A DNA stretch of 8,304 nucleotides from Sulfurovum sp. (GTDB lineage: Bacteria; Campylobacterota; Campylobacteria; Campylobacterales; Sulfurovaceae): assembly GCA_015493425.1 (NCBI GenBank), contig WGDG01000139.1, positions 1 through 8,304 of the forward strand. Reading direction: 5' to 3'. A program made the translations under genes and the position numbers. Positions 1-4,981 of the stretch are shown piece by piece (positions within the stretch are counted from its first letter, which is position 1; the number at the start of each line of letters is the position of its first letter). The notes under the pieces are model-generated. The model was not told the DNA's origin. It did no database searches and saw only the letters and a list, made by a program, of their open reading frames with translations.

Positions 1-24
1 GAGTTAAGAGTTAAGAGTTAAGAG
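1..24. repeat. 7-bp tandem repeat GAGTTAA, cut by window edge
   Basis: GAGTTAA occurs three times head to tail, followed by a partial GAG. It starts exactly at the first base, so the array may be longer outside the window. No gene overlaps it. With only about 3.4 copies visible, it could be a short satellite or a chance repeat. Confidence 0.6.
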
Positions 25-62
25 AATTTTGCATGGGTTGGTTGAAGTCAACCTTAAAGCGC

Positions 63-88
63 TGTCATTCCTACGAAAGCAGGAATCC
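63..88 (-). repeat. REP-like palindrome, inverse orientation
   Basis: The arms ATTCCTAC (67-74) and GCAGGAAT (79-86) flank a GAAA loop, with one mismatch. The TGTCATTCC flank is the reverse-complement form of the GGGATGACA flank of the other REP-like copies, so this copy points the opposite way. TGTCATTCC...GGAATC palindromes are a widespread class of bacterial intergenic repeat. Confidence 0.65.
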
Positions 89-123
89 TTACGCCTTACG
101 CTAACTTGCAAAACAGTCTGAAT

Positions 124-147
124 ATCCCAGATCGAGTCCGGGGTGAC
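124..147 (+). repeat. REP-like palindrome, degenerate copy
   Basis: The arms ATCCCAGA (124-131) and TCCGGGGT (137-144) flank a 5-nt loop and are followed by GACA. Pairing includes one mismatch and one G-T wobble. The core matches the copies at 325-352 and 8068-8094, but this one has decayed. Together with 63-88 it forms a pair in opposite orientation about 35 bp apart. Confidence 0.6.
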
Positions 148-235
148 AAAAAAGATTGGCCTTCTATAACTTCTATTGTCATAGCAAGTTTTTCAGGGAA
201 AGGAAGGTATTTGACAACCCGTCAGGATATCAGTC

Positions 236-352
236 TTTCTTTTTTCTTTGCTTCGTTTCTCTTTTTCTTTGTGCTGCTACAAAGAAAAAAGAAATGAAGA
301 GGAACGTTAACTGTTTAATTGATGTCAAGATCCCGGATCAAGTCCGGGATGA
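236..352 (+). repeat. Composite repeat copy A: pyrimidine-rich hairpin plus REP
   Basis: This element is shared with 7990-8094. It begins with a T/C-rich tract; a 27-nt stretch (240-266) is identical to 7995-8021. The tract folds on a purine-rich partner (TTTCTTTGT, 6-nt loop, ACAAAGAAA at 279-287, with weaker pairing further out). After a GGAACGTT stretch and a spacer comes a REP-like hairpin at 330-350 (arms ATCCCGGA and TCCGGGAT, 5-nt loop). It lies 50 bp downstream of the GMC stop codon, so on the minus strand the REP hairpin could help stop or protect that transcript. That role is inference. Confidence 0.7.
325..352 (+). repeat. REP-like palindrome within composite copy A
   Basis: A perfect 8-bp stem (ATCCCGGA at 330-337, TCCGGGAT at 343-350) with loop TCAAG, followed by GACA. 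Compared with the copy at 8071-8091, the stem differs by a paired G-to-C and C-to-G change that keeps the base pair, which suggests selection on the hairpin. Confidence 0.7.
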
Positions 353-401
353 CACTACACACCCCACCAATAACCCATACACCAGTTATTAATAACCAAC
401 C

Positions 402-2093
402 TCACACTTCCCCCTTTTCCAGTACTTCAACAATATGATCCGCAACACGCAGGGCATTAGCGTAGATGGTCCAGGTATAAGCAACAGAACCGCCGGTAGG
501 CATGAAGCTTGCATCGACAACATAGAGGTTGGCAACATCATGCGCACGACAGTATTTGTCAAGGACTGATGTTTTGGGATCATTGCCGAAACGACAGCCG
601 CCGGCAACAAGATTTTGCGGCGGTGCGGCAGAGACGGAGGAGTAGATGTTCTTCGCACCCATTTTCTCGAGTACCTTTTCACACTTTTTGGCAATGTAAT
701 TGCCCACTTTAACATCCTGAGGGTGTCCCTCGATACGCAGTCTGCCTACAGGCATACCGTACTTGTCTTTATGTGTAGGGTCAAGCGAAACGAAACAGTT
801 ATCGTTGGGCAGCCAGTCATTGAAAATTTCAAAGCGGATACTCTTCTGTTTTGTAAAGCGTTCTGTCAGCTTCTCTGCCAGCGCATCGCCCCAGAGCAGC
901 CGTTCGTTTCCGTAACGGCTCTTGACCGCACGGGAGATGATGTTTTGATGCTCGAACATGAACTCTACCGAACCGCCCTTGAACTTTCCCTCCCACCAGT
1001 CGTCTATGAAGTACCAGTCGAGGATAGAGCGGTTAACAAAGTAGCCTGTCTGCATCAGTGCATCGAAACTGATCTCTTTGAGCGTATCTTCATGCAGTTC
1101 CCCCTGTCCCGAACCGCCGCCGGAGAAGATAAGATTCTTGCCCACCTCTCCGCTGCTGTTGGCAAGGCCGTTGGGGTGGAGGCGGTTGGCGGAGTTGAGC
1201 AGCAGTCTGGCACTTTCGTGCGCCTGAGCGGCAACGACGAAAAGGCGTGCACTGATGGTACGTTCTTTGCCTGTCACCGTGTCAACAGCTACGGCATGAC
1301 TGACATGGGTTTTACTGTCGCTTTGCAGCTGCTTGACGTGGGTATTGCTCAATAGTGTCAAGTTGCCCGTTGCCAGTGCAGGAATCAGCAGCGACTCTCT
1401 GGAACTACTCTTTGCCCCCGAACTGCAGCCGTAACTGCCGCAGAAGTTGGAGTAGTAACAGGCATTTCTGTGCCCCTTGTCCCTGGAGAGTACCCCTCTT
1501 GGTGTCACCAGCGGAGCAATACCAAGCGATTGACAGCTCTTGTCAAGCAGCTTGACAACCGCATTTTCTCTGGTTGGCGGCTGAGGGAAATCCGGTGTGC
1601 TGCGCGGCGGTTCGAAAGGATGTGCCCGAAAACGCCCCGAAATGCCCACCAGTGTTTCGACTTTGGCATAATAGGGCTCCAAATCCTCGTAACAGATAGG
1701 CCAGTCGACAACATTGGCACCCTCGATGGAACCGTACTTGCTTCTGAGGCGAAAGTCATCTGGGTGCATACGGTGGAACATACCGCTCATGAAATTCGAT
1801 GAACCGCCGACAATATTGCCATTCCAGAAACTCCACCCGCTCTCGTAGGTAGGTGTCGCTTCCCATTTTCCGTCAACCTTCTCTTCGATGACATGGTACT
1901 CTTCGAAAAGATTGGGAGTAACAATGTCCCGACGGCAATAGGCAATTTCGTCTTTACTAAACTCCTCGCGTTTGATCAGCCTGCCTTTTTCAAGAACAGC
2001 TACTTTGAACCCAGCCTTGCACAGCGTATAAGCTACCGCACCGCCGCTGGCACCCGAACCGATGATAAGCGCATCGAACTGTTCAGACTTCAT
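402..2093 (-). CDS. GMC-family FAD oxidoreductase (gluconate dehydrogenase large-subunit type)
   Basis: A 563-aa GMC flavoprotein of the kind paired with gluconate-2-dehydrogenase subunit 3. Seen: the FAD-binding motif GSGASG (residues 12-17) with acidic E35 at the end of the second strand; GGSSN (96-100); a Cys-rich segment with C212, C218 and C223; and the C-terminal NLYVVDASFMP block (522-532). The start at 2093 was chosen because its ATG overlaps the upstream stop as ATGA, and the Rossmann strand then begins at residue 7; the longer frame from 2153 adds 20 unconvincing residues. Such enzymes oxidise sugars or alcohols and pass electrons to a cytochrome. It has no signal peptide of its own and probably rides out through the Tat pathway with its partner. 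By eye the family's HxxGT motif reads LVAGG (495-499), and the NPxxT Asn aligns with A538, so activity or substrate may differ. The substrate is unknown, and no cytochrome subunit gene is adjacent. Confidence 0.88.
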   Translation of the reverse strand: MKSEQFDALIIGSGASGGAVAYTLCKAGFKVAVLEKGRLIKREEFSKDEIAYCRRDIVTPNLFEEYHVIEEKVDGKWEATPTYESGWSFWNGNIVGGSSNFMSGMFHRMHPDDFRLRSKYGSIEGANVVDWPICYEDLEPYYAKVETLVGISGRFRAHPFEPPRSTPDFPQPPTRENAVVKLLDKSCQSLGIAPLVTPRGVLSRDKGHRNACYYSNFCGSYGCSSGAKSSSRESLLIPALATGNLTLLSNTHVKQLQSDSKTHVSHAVAVDTVTGKERTISARLFVVAAQAHESARLLLNSANRLHPNGLANSSGEVGKNLIFSGGGSGQGELHEDTLKEISFDALMQTGYFVNRSILDWYFIDDWWEGKFKGGSVEFMFEHQNIISRAVKSRYGNERLLWGDALAEKLTERFTKQKSIRFEIFNDWLPNDNCFVSLDPTHKDKYGMPVGRLRIEGHPQDVKVGNYIAKKCEKVLEKMGAKNIYSSVSAAPPQNLVAGGCRFGNDPKTSVLDKYCRAHDVANLYVVDASFMPTGGSVAYTWTIYANALRVADHIVEVLEKGEV

Positions 2094-2602
2094 AGTTGGA
2101 TGTACCTTGTTTTCGGGCGTGGCTGGCCACCAAAGCTCTGTACTGTCCTCCAACCCGCTTCTCCCACATTACTGCCGTAAACAGGATCACCCAGCAGTGC
2201 TTCAAGTGACAATATCATAATACGAGAGAGCCAGTTGCTGCCGTAATCAGTCGCTTCATAGCGTCGCAGCGCCGCTTCCATCGCACCATGATTATAACCG
2301 AGCAGTTTCCCATTTTCACGCAGCATGAGCTCTTTTGCTCCGTCAATGATAAACGCACGGATATCTCTGTCATACGTAGGATGCGCTACTGTCTCTATCA
2401 GAAAACGGTTCATATGCATCGTGTCGGCATCGGGCAGTTTACCGCCTTTGGGAAACATGTGCCGCTGCACAGCGGCAATCACCGGTACAGCTTCTGCAAA
2501 GGTTTTAGCTGGTTCCTGTGCTGCCTTAGTGCGCTGTGGCAGACAGACAGCCGCACCAAACACACCGACTCCGGCTAAAAAGGCTCTTCTTTCTACTTTC
2601 AT
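2090..2602 (-). CDS. Tat-exported gluconate 2-dehydrogenase subunit 3 family protein
   Basis: A 170-aa protein with a twin-arginine signal: ERRAFLAG (R5, R6), a hydrophobic stretch to about residue 20, and a likely cleavage near TKA-AQ. The mature part (FAEAVPVIAAVQRHMFP and a helical region ending in the GDPVYGSN block) fits the gluconate 2-dehydrogenase subunit 3 family. In characterised relatives this small subunit supports folding and Tat export of the GMC catalytic subunit. It is the first gene of a two-gene minus-strand operon; its TGA overlaps the GMC start by 4 bases, which implies translational coupling. AAGGA lies about 6 nt before the ATG. A TATAAT box on the minus strand at 2631-2626 is the likely promoter. 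Confidence 0.87.
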   Translation of the reverse strand: MKVERRAFLAGVGVFGAAVCLPQRTKAAQEPAKTFAEAVPVIAAVQRHMFPKGGKLPDADTMHMNRFLIETVAHPTYDRDIRAFIIDGAKELMLRENGKLLGYNHGAMEAALRRYEATDYGSNWLSRIMILSLEALLGDPVYGSNVGEAGWRTVQSFGGQPRPKTRYIQL

Positions 2603-2625
2603 TAATATCCTTTTCTCTATCTGAC

Positions 2626-2631
2626 ATTATA
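2626..2631 (-). promoter_or_regulatory. Putative -10 box for the subunit-3/GMC operon
   Basis: Reads TATAAT on the minus strand, 24-29 bp upstream of the ATG at 2602. There is no clear TTGACA-type -35 box, which is common in Campylobacterota sigma-70 promoters. The direct repeat at 2652-2661 covers much of where a -35 contact would fall. Confidence 0.5.
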
Positions 2632-2642
2632 CTACCCTCTTT

Positions 2643-2704
2643 CTGTGTAGCCAGAGTGCACGTTTTTTCATCGTTACAACCAAAAAGCTACACACAGAGT
2701 GCAC
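2643..2704. promoter_or_regulatory. Putative operator cluster in the divergent promoter region
   Basis: CAGAGTGCAC occurs twice in the same direction (2652-2661 and 2695-2704). TGTGTAGC (2644-2651) is the exact reverse complement of GCTACACA (2687-2694). The block sits between two divergent genes, with one direct repeat near the -35 zone of each predicted promoter. This suggests a binding site for a shared regulator, or a looped structure. No regulator gene is in the window. Confidence 0.45.
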
Positions 2705-2708
2705 AGGC

Positions 2709-2721
2709 ATAGCGCTATACT
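2709..2721 (+). promoter_or_regulatory. Putative -10 box for doxX, inside a palindrome
   Basis: TATACT (2716-2721) is a plausible -10 box about 50 bp before the doxX start. It overlaps the perfect 10-bp palindrome ATAGCGCTAT (2709-2718). No convincing -35 box is visible; the second CAGAGTGCAC repeat lies 11 bp upstream. Confidence 0.35.
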
Positions 2722-2770
2722 GCCATTGTATCAAGTCACGTTGATGCAGCGTATTTTAAAAGGAGTTCCC

Positions 2771-3208
2771 ATGTTTCACCGTTTCTATACTTTCACCAGA
2801 AACCTGCTCAGCCACGGACAGGATACCGCACTGCTCTTCGCCCGACTCGCTGTCGCTTACGGTTTTTATGAACCGGCGATGCAAAAGTGGTCGGACATCC
2901 ATGCCGTTTCAGTATGGTTTGAAAGTATGGGCTACCCGCTGCCGACACTCAACGCCTATATGGCAGCGACAACGGAAATCACAGGGGTGGTTCTGCTGAC
3001 ACTGGGACTCTTTACGCGGCTTATCTCGATACCGCTGATGGTGGTGATGGTCGTTGCCATTCTCACCGTACACCTGCCTAACGGTTTCGGCGCAGGCAAC
3101 AACGGCTTTGAGATACCGCTTTACTATATGTTGTTTTTAGCCATCTTCGCTTCATTTGGAGCCGGAAAATTCAGCCTCGACCACCTTCTCTTTGGTGACG
3201 AGCAGTAA
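2771..3208 (+). CDS. DoxX-family membrane protein
   Basis: A 145-aa inner-membrane protein of the DoxX family. Seen: four hydrophobic segments (about residues 19-37, 62-82, 84-103 and 114-130), the GLFTR motif after the second (79-83), and the family-typical C-terminal GAGKFSLD (130-137). The start at 2771 is supported by AGGAG at 2761-2765, 5 nt upstream; a longer frame from 2699 would run through the promoter region. DoxX proteins are quinone-related or redox-partner membrane proteins with diverse roles. One type (HvfD) accompanies the secreted Cys-rich HvfA/bufferin peptides, and here the next gene, 20 bp downstream, encodes just such a small Cys-rich secreted protein. The two are probably cotranscribed. 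The specific role is inferred from context only. Confidence 0.85.
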   Translation: MFHRFYTFTRNLLSHGQDTALLFARLAVAYGFYEPAMQKWSDIHAVSVWFESMGYPLPTLNAYMAATTEITGVVLLTLGLFTRLISIPLMVVMVVAILTVHLPNGFGAGNNGFEIPLYYMLFLAIFASFGAGKFSLDHLLFGDEQ

Positions 3209-3228
3209 CCCAACACAAGGAAAACAGT

Positions 3229-3477
3229 ATGAAACAGATCATCAAATTAGGACTTATTTTTGCAGGAGCCGCAGCCTTCACCATGACAGCAGCAAACGCT
3301 AAATGTGCAGGCGGAAAAGAGGCTCCAAAAACAATGAAGTGTCAGGCAGGGAAATGCGGTGCAGACAAAGCCAAAGAAAAGGCTATGGGCAAATGCAATG
3401 GCGACAAAGCCAAAGAGAAGGCAAAAAAAGAGATGAAAAAAGGCAAATGCGGCCAAGGCAAATGCGGAGGCAAATAA
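3229..3477 (+). CDS. Small secreted GKC-repeat protein, HvfA/bufferin-like precursor candidate
   Basis: An 82-aa protein. An N-terminal signal peptide (charged start, hydrophobic residues 4-22, likely cut after ANA at 24) is followed by a Lys/Gly/Cys-rich mature part with six cysteines (26, 38, 43, 56, 74, 79). Four of them are in GKC motifs (41-43, 54-56, 72-74, 77-79), and the last two repeat as GKCGQGKCG. A 12-residue unit, GKCGADKAKEKA, recurs as GKCNGDKAKEKA. AAGGA lies 7 nt before the ATG. Known family: HvfA-type precursors are signal-peptide proteins with repeated EGKCG motifs, modified at cysteines by an MNIO (DUF692) enzyme to bind copper, and encoded with HvfC and a DoxX protein. 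Here only DoxX is present, so the MNIO enzyme and partner would have to be encoded elsewhere. Otherwise this may be an unmodified metal-binding Cys-rich protein. Confidence 0.75.
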   Translation: MKQIIKLGLIFAGAAAFTMTAANAKCAGGKEAPKTMKCQAGKCGADKAKEKAMGKCNGDKAKEKAKKEMKKGKCGQGKCGGK

Positions 3478-3495
3478 TTTAAACTTCCCTATTTC

Positions 3496-3510
3496 CCGGG
3501 GTTTCCCCGG
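3496..3510 (+). terminator. GC-rich hairpin after the small Cys-rich gene
   Basis: CCGGGG-TTT-CCCCGG begins 19 nt after the stop codon. The stem is 6 bp of pure G/C, but no T tract follows, so it is not a standard intrinsic terminator. It may act as a 3'-end stabiliser or weak terminator. Confidence 0.3.
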
Positions 3511-3551
3511 ATTCACATAAAACACTCCCACATTTTCTTCACAAAAGTATG

Positions 3552-3578
3552 TATAATAGCACTATCTATATACAAAGG
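3552..3578 (+). promoter_or_regulatory. Promoter (-10 TATAAT) and RBS of the lipoprotein gene
   Basis: TATAAT at 3552-3557, preceded by T-rich sequence but no clear -35 box, gives an expected start near 3564 and a leader of roughly 22 nt. AAAGG (3574-3578) lies 7 nt before the ATG at 3586. This suggests the lipoprotein gene is transcribed independently of the doxX pair. Confidence 0.55.
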
Positions 3579-3585
3579 CTAATGC

Positions 3586-4107
3586 ATGAAATACCTACTC
3601 CCCATACTTCTTGCCGCAGCACTCCTTACAGGCTGTGAACAAAAACATGAAACACACGAAAAATCTGTGCCCCAGGCAGAGCACAATGCCAAAACAACAC
3701 AACAGGCACACCCGACACTGATGAAAGAGCACAACACACAGGAGACACCGCCCAAAAAGAAGAATATACCGGTTTCAGCCCAAGGCAAACTTATCCACCT
3801 TGGCATTACCACTACTCCGGATGGAAAGATCATCATTGACACCAACAAGACAAAAAGTTACTTCCAACAGCTTGCCAAGCAGATGAAAGCGAAAGCAGAT
3901 GAACTTGCCAAAGAAATGCAGCAAGGCGCTCTTGAAGAGAAAGAGGTAGGAGTAGAAGTTAACCAAACCAAAATTGTTATCGACCTGAATAAGACACAAA
4001 GCTTCATGGAAAAATGGACACAAAAGATGCAGGGTTTCGTCAACGATATGGAGACACTCTCCAAAACAATCGATGGGGATAGTAACAGCTCTGCCTCAGG
4101 GCAGTAG
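3586..4107 (+). CDS. Lipoprotein with a duplicated IDxNKT motif, function unknown
   Basis: 173 aa. A type II signal peptide ends in the lipobox LLTGC, with C17 as the lipidation site; E18 at +2 gives no inner-membrane retention signal. Residues 18-60 are hydrophilic, rich in His, Gln, Lys and Thr, and probably a disordered tether. The rest holds two related units offset by 48 residues: KIIIDTNKTKSY (81-92) and KIVIDLNKTQSF (129-140). Each is a short beta-like strand followed by a long amphipathic, Lys/Met-rich helix (93-113 and 141-160), possibly a coiled coil. I do not recognise the family. A role in the periplasm or on the outer membrane is likely from the signal. It converges with rplT, and a hairpin lies between them. 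Confidence 0.8.
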   Translation: MKYLLPILLAAALLTGCEQKHETHEKSVPQAEHNAKTTQQAHPTLMKEHNTQETPPKKKNIPVSAQGKLIHLGITTTPDGKIIIDTNKTKSYFQQLAKQMKAKADELAKEMQQGALEEKEVGVEVNQTKIVIDLNKTQSFMEKWTQKMQGFVNDMETLSKTIDGDSNSSASGQ

Positions 4108-4130
4108 TGTTCTGAAAAGTCAATATTGGA

Positions 4131-4163
4131 TAAAAAGGGGAAGAGAGGCGGGGAAGCCTCTCT
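4131..4163 (-). terminator. Probable intrinsic terminator of rpmI-rplT
   Basis: A perfect 8-bp stem, AGAGAGGC (4142-4149) with GCCTCTCT (4156-4163), and a 6-nt loop. Read on the minus strand it is followed, after five bases, by a run of five T (complement of 4132-4136). It lies 15 bp past the rplT stop. On the plus strand no T run follows, so it mainly serves rplT. Confidence 0.6.
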
Positions 4164-4177
4164 GAAGACAGTGCGTC

Positions 4178-4534
4178 TTACTTCGCCAGTGCCGCTTTGG
4201 ACGCGTCGGCTACTTTTGTAAACGCTTCAGGGTTGTTCATTGCCATGTCAGCAAGTACTTTTCTGTCAAGTTCGATATTTGCAAGCTTGAGACCGTGCAT
4301 AAATCTTGAATAGTTAAGATCGTTAAGTCTCGCTGCCGCATTGATACGGATGATCCAGAGTTTTCTGAAATCTCTTTTTTTCTGTCTTCTGTCTCTGTAA
4401 GCATATACCAGTGAACGCTCAAGTTGCTCTTTCGCTTTTCTGAAGTGTTTTCTTCTTCCGCTGTAGAACCCTCTTGCCTGCTTAAGCAGTTTTTTGTGAC
4501 GTCTATGTCTGACTGTACCAGTTTTTACTCTCAT
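4178..4534 (-). CDS. rplT: 50S ribosomal protein L20 (bL20)
   Basis: 118 aa, the usual length. It begins MRVKTGTVRHRRHKKLLKQA with the basic N-terminal extension that threads into 23S rRNA, followed by ARGFYSGRRKHFRKAKEQ, RDRRQKKRDFRKLWI and RINAAAR, all hallmarks of bL20. It is essential for early assembly of the large subunit, and in model bacteria L20 also represses its own operon by binding the mRNA. AAGGA precedes the ATG. It is the second gene after rpmI, across a 95-bp gap, and probably shares its promoter. The normally linked infC is absent from the upstream position. Confidence 0.97.
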   Translation of the reverse strand: MRVKTGTVRHRRHKKLLKQARGFYSGRRKHFRKAKEQLERSLVYAYRDRRQKKRDFRKLWIIRINAAARLNDLNYSRFMHGLKLANIELDRKVLADMAMNNPEAFTKVADASKAALAK

Positions 4535-4568
4535 GGTTTTCCTTTACCGTTTTCTTTGTTTAGAAATA

Positions 4569-4610
4569 GGTGCCGACTTTGCCGGACTTGCCCCGTGTTT
4601 TGGGGGAACC
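4569..4610 (-). promoter_or_regulatory. Possible stem-loop in the rpmI-rplT gap
   Basis: Between rpmI and rplT, an outer imperfect stem (GGTGCC at 4569-4574 with GGAACC at 4605-4610) encloses CCCC (4591-4594) pairing with GGGG (4602-4605 or nearby). The gap is long for a ribosomal protein pair. Control of rplT translation by L20 binding is known in other bacteria, but I cannot match this structure to a known L20 site. Confidence 0.25.
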
Positions 4611-4629
4611 TTACTTCAGTTGGATCGTC

Positions 4630-4821
4630 TTATACGATCATCTCTTTAATATTTTTCGCGTCAACCGGATCGACGTGTTTTGGGTGTCTCATCTGTCTGT
4701 GGTGTTTACCGTCGACTTTAGTGAGAATGTGGCTTCTGTACGCCGTCCCTCTTTTGATTTTGCCGCTCTTTTTGATCTTAAAACGCTTGACAGCGCCTTT
4801 TACGCTCTTCATCTTTGGCAT
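4630..4821 (-). CDS. rpmI: 50S ribosomal protein L35 (bL35)
   Basis: 63 aa. It begins MPKMKSVKGAVKRFKI, with the highly basic body and HHRQMRHP segment expected of bL35. The start at 4821 is preferred over 4848 because the protein then begins with the conserved MPKMK and has the standard length, and GGGAG lies about 8 nt upstream. The extra nine residues (MKNSTGSKH) look like leader sequence. First gene of the rpmI-rplT pair, with a TATAAT on the minus strand at 4886-4881. In many bacteria infC directly precedes rpmI; here the upstream neighbour is the divergent mutS gene. Confidence 0.95.
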   Translation of the reverse strand: MPKMKSVKGAVKRFKIKKSGKIKRGTAYRSHILTKVDGKHHRQMRHPKHVDPVDAKNIKEMIV

Positions 4822-4846
4822 ATGCTTACTCCCTGTTGAATTTTTC

Positions 4847-4890
4847 ATACCGTCTTACAGTCGGCATAAAATGGGACGGTATTATACCGA
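4847..4890 (-). promoter_or_regulatory. rpmI-rplT promoter with inverted repeats
   Basis: TATAAT on the minus strand (4886-4881) is a good -10 box, about 60 bp upstream of rpmI. It is embedded in the 13-bp palindrome CGGTATTATACCG (4877-4889). One arm recurs downstream: ATACCGTC (4847-4854) is the reverse complement of GACGGTAT (4875-4882). The promoter call is moderate; regulation through the repeats is speculative. Confidence 0.5.
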
Positions 4891-4901
4891 GATTATTTGA
4901 A

Positions 4902-4915
4902 AGTTTTATAAAACT
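4902..4915. promoter_or_regulatory. 14-bp perfect palindrome between rpmI and mutS
   Basis: AGTTTTATAAAACT reads the same on both strands. It sits in the 160-bp divergent gap, over the expected -35 zone of the rpmI promoter and 29 bp upstream of the likely mutS -10 box. It is A/T-rich, so it could be an operator or only a bent promoter element. Confidence 0.4.
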
Positions 4916-4943
4916 ATAAAAACCACCCTACTCTAACCCCCTT

Positions 4944-4954
4944 TATGATAGAAT
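4944..4954 (+). promoter_or_regulatory. Putative mutS promoter -10 region
   Basis: TATGAT (4944-4949) or the overlapping TGA-TAGAAT (extended -10 type, 4946-4954) lies about 30 bp before the GTG start. No obvious -35 box. It would give a short leader of about 20 nt carrying the GAGGG ribosome binding site (4971-4975). Confidence 0.4.
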
Positions 4955-4981
4955 CTATCCTACTAAAACAGAGGGCGTTTC

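Larger units (their letters stand above)
1..401. other. Gene-free intergenic region rich in hairpins
   Basis: I see no credible coding sequence here. The open frames are short, low-complexity and run through the pyrimidine-rich tract and the palindromes. The region holds the 7-bp tandem repeat, three REP-like hairpins (63-88, 124-147, 325-352) and a pyrimidine-rich hairpin (236-305). It lies downstream of the GMC gene, which is read leftward and stops at 402. Confidence 0.7.

Noticed and set aside
106..392. Two overlapping plus-strand open frames of 63 and 78 codons
   Set aside because: They run through the pyrimidine tract and REP hairpins, give low-complexity Phe/Lys-rich peptides, and lack ribosome binding sites.
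615..1355. 246-codon plus-strand open frame opposite the GMC gene
   Set aside because: It is entirely antisense to a well-supported GMC protein and shows no recognisable motif.
2699..2770. N-terminal extension of DoxX starting at 2699
   Set aside because: It would run through the predicted promoter; the AGGAG site points to the ATG at 2771.
3247..3531. Minus-strand open frame opposite the Cys-rich peptide gene
   Set aside because: The hydrophobic, Phe/Cys-rich translation is simply the complement of Lys/Gly codons; the plus strand has a ribosome binding site and signal peptide.
4424..4900. 158-codon plus-strand open frame over rplT and rpmI
   Set aside because: Antisense to two certain ribosomal protein genes; the Cys/Phe-rich composition is typical of a shadow frame.
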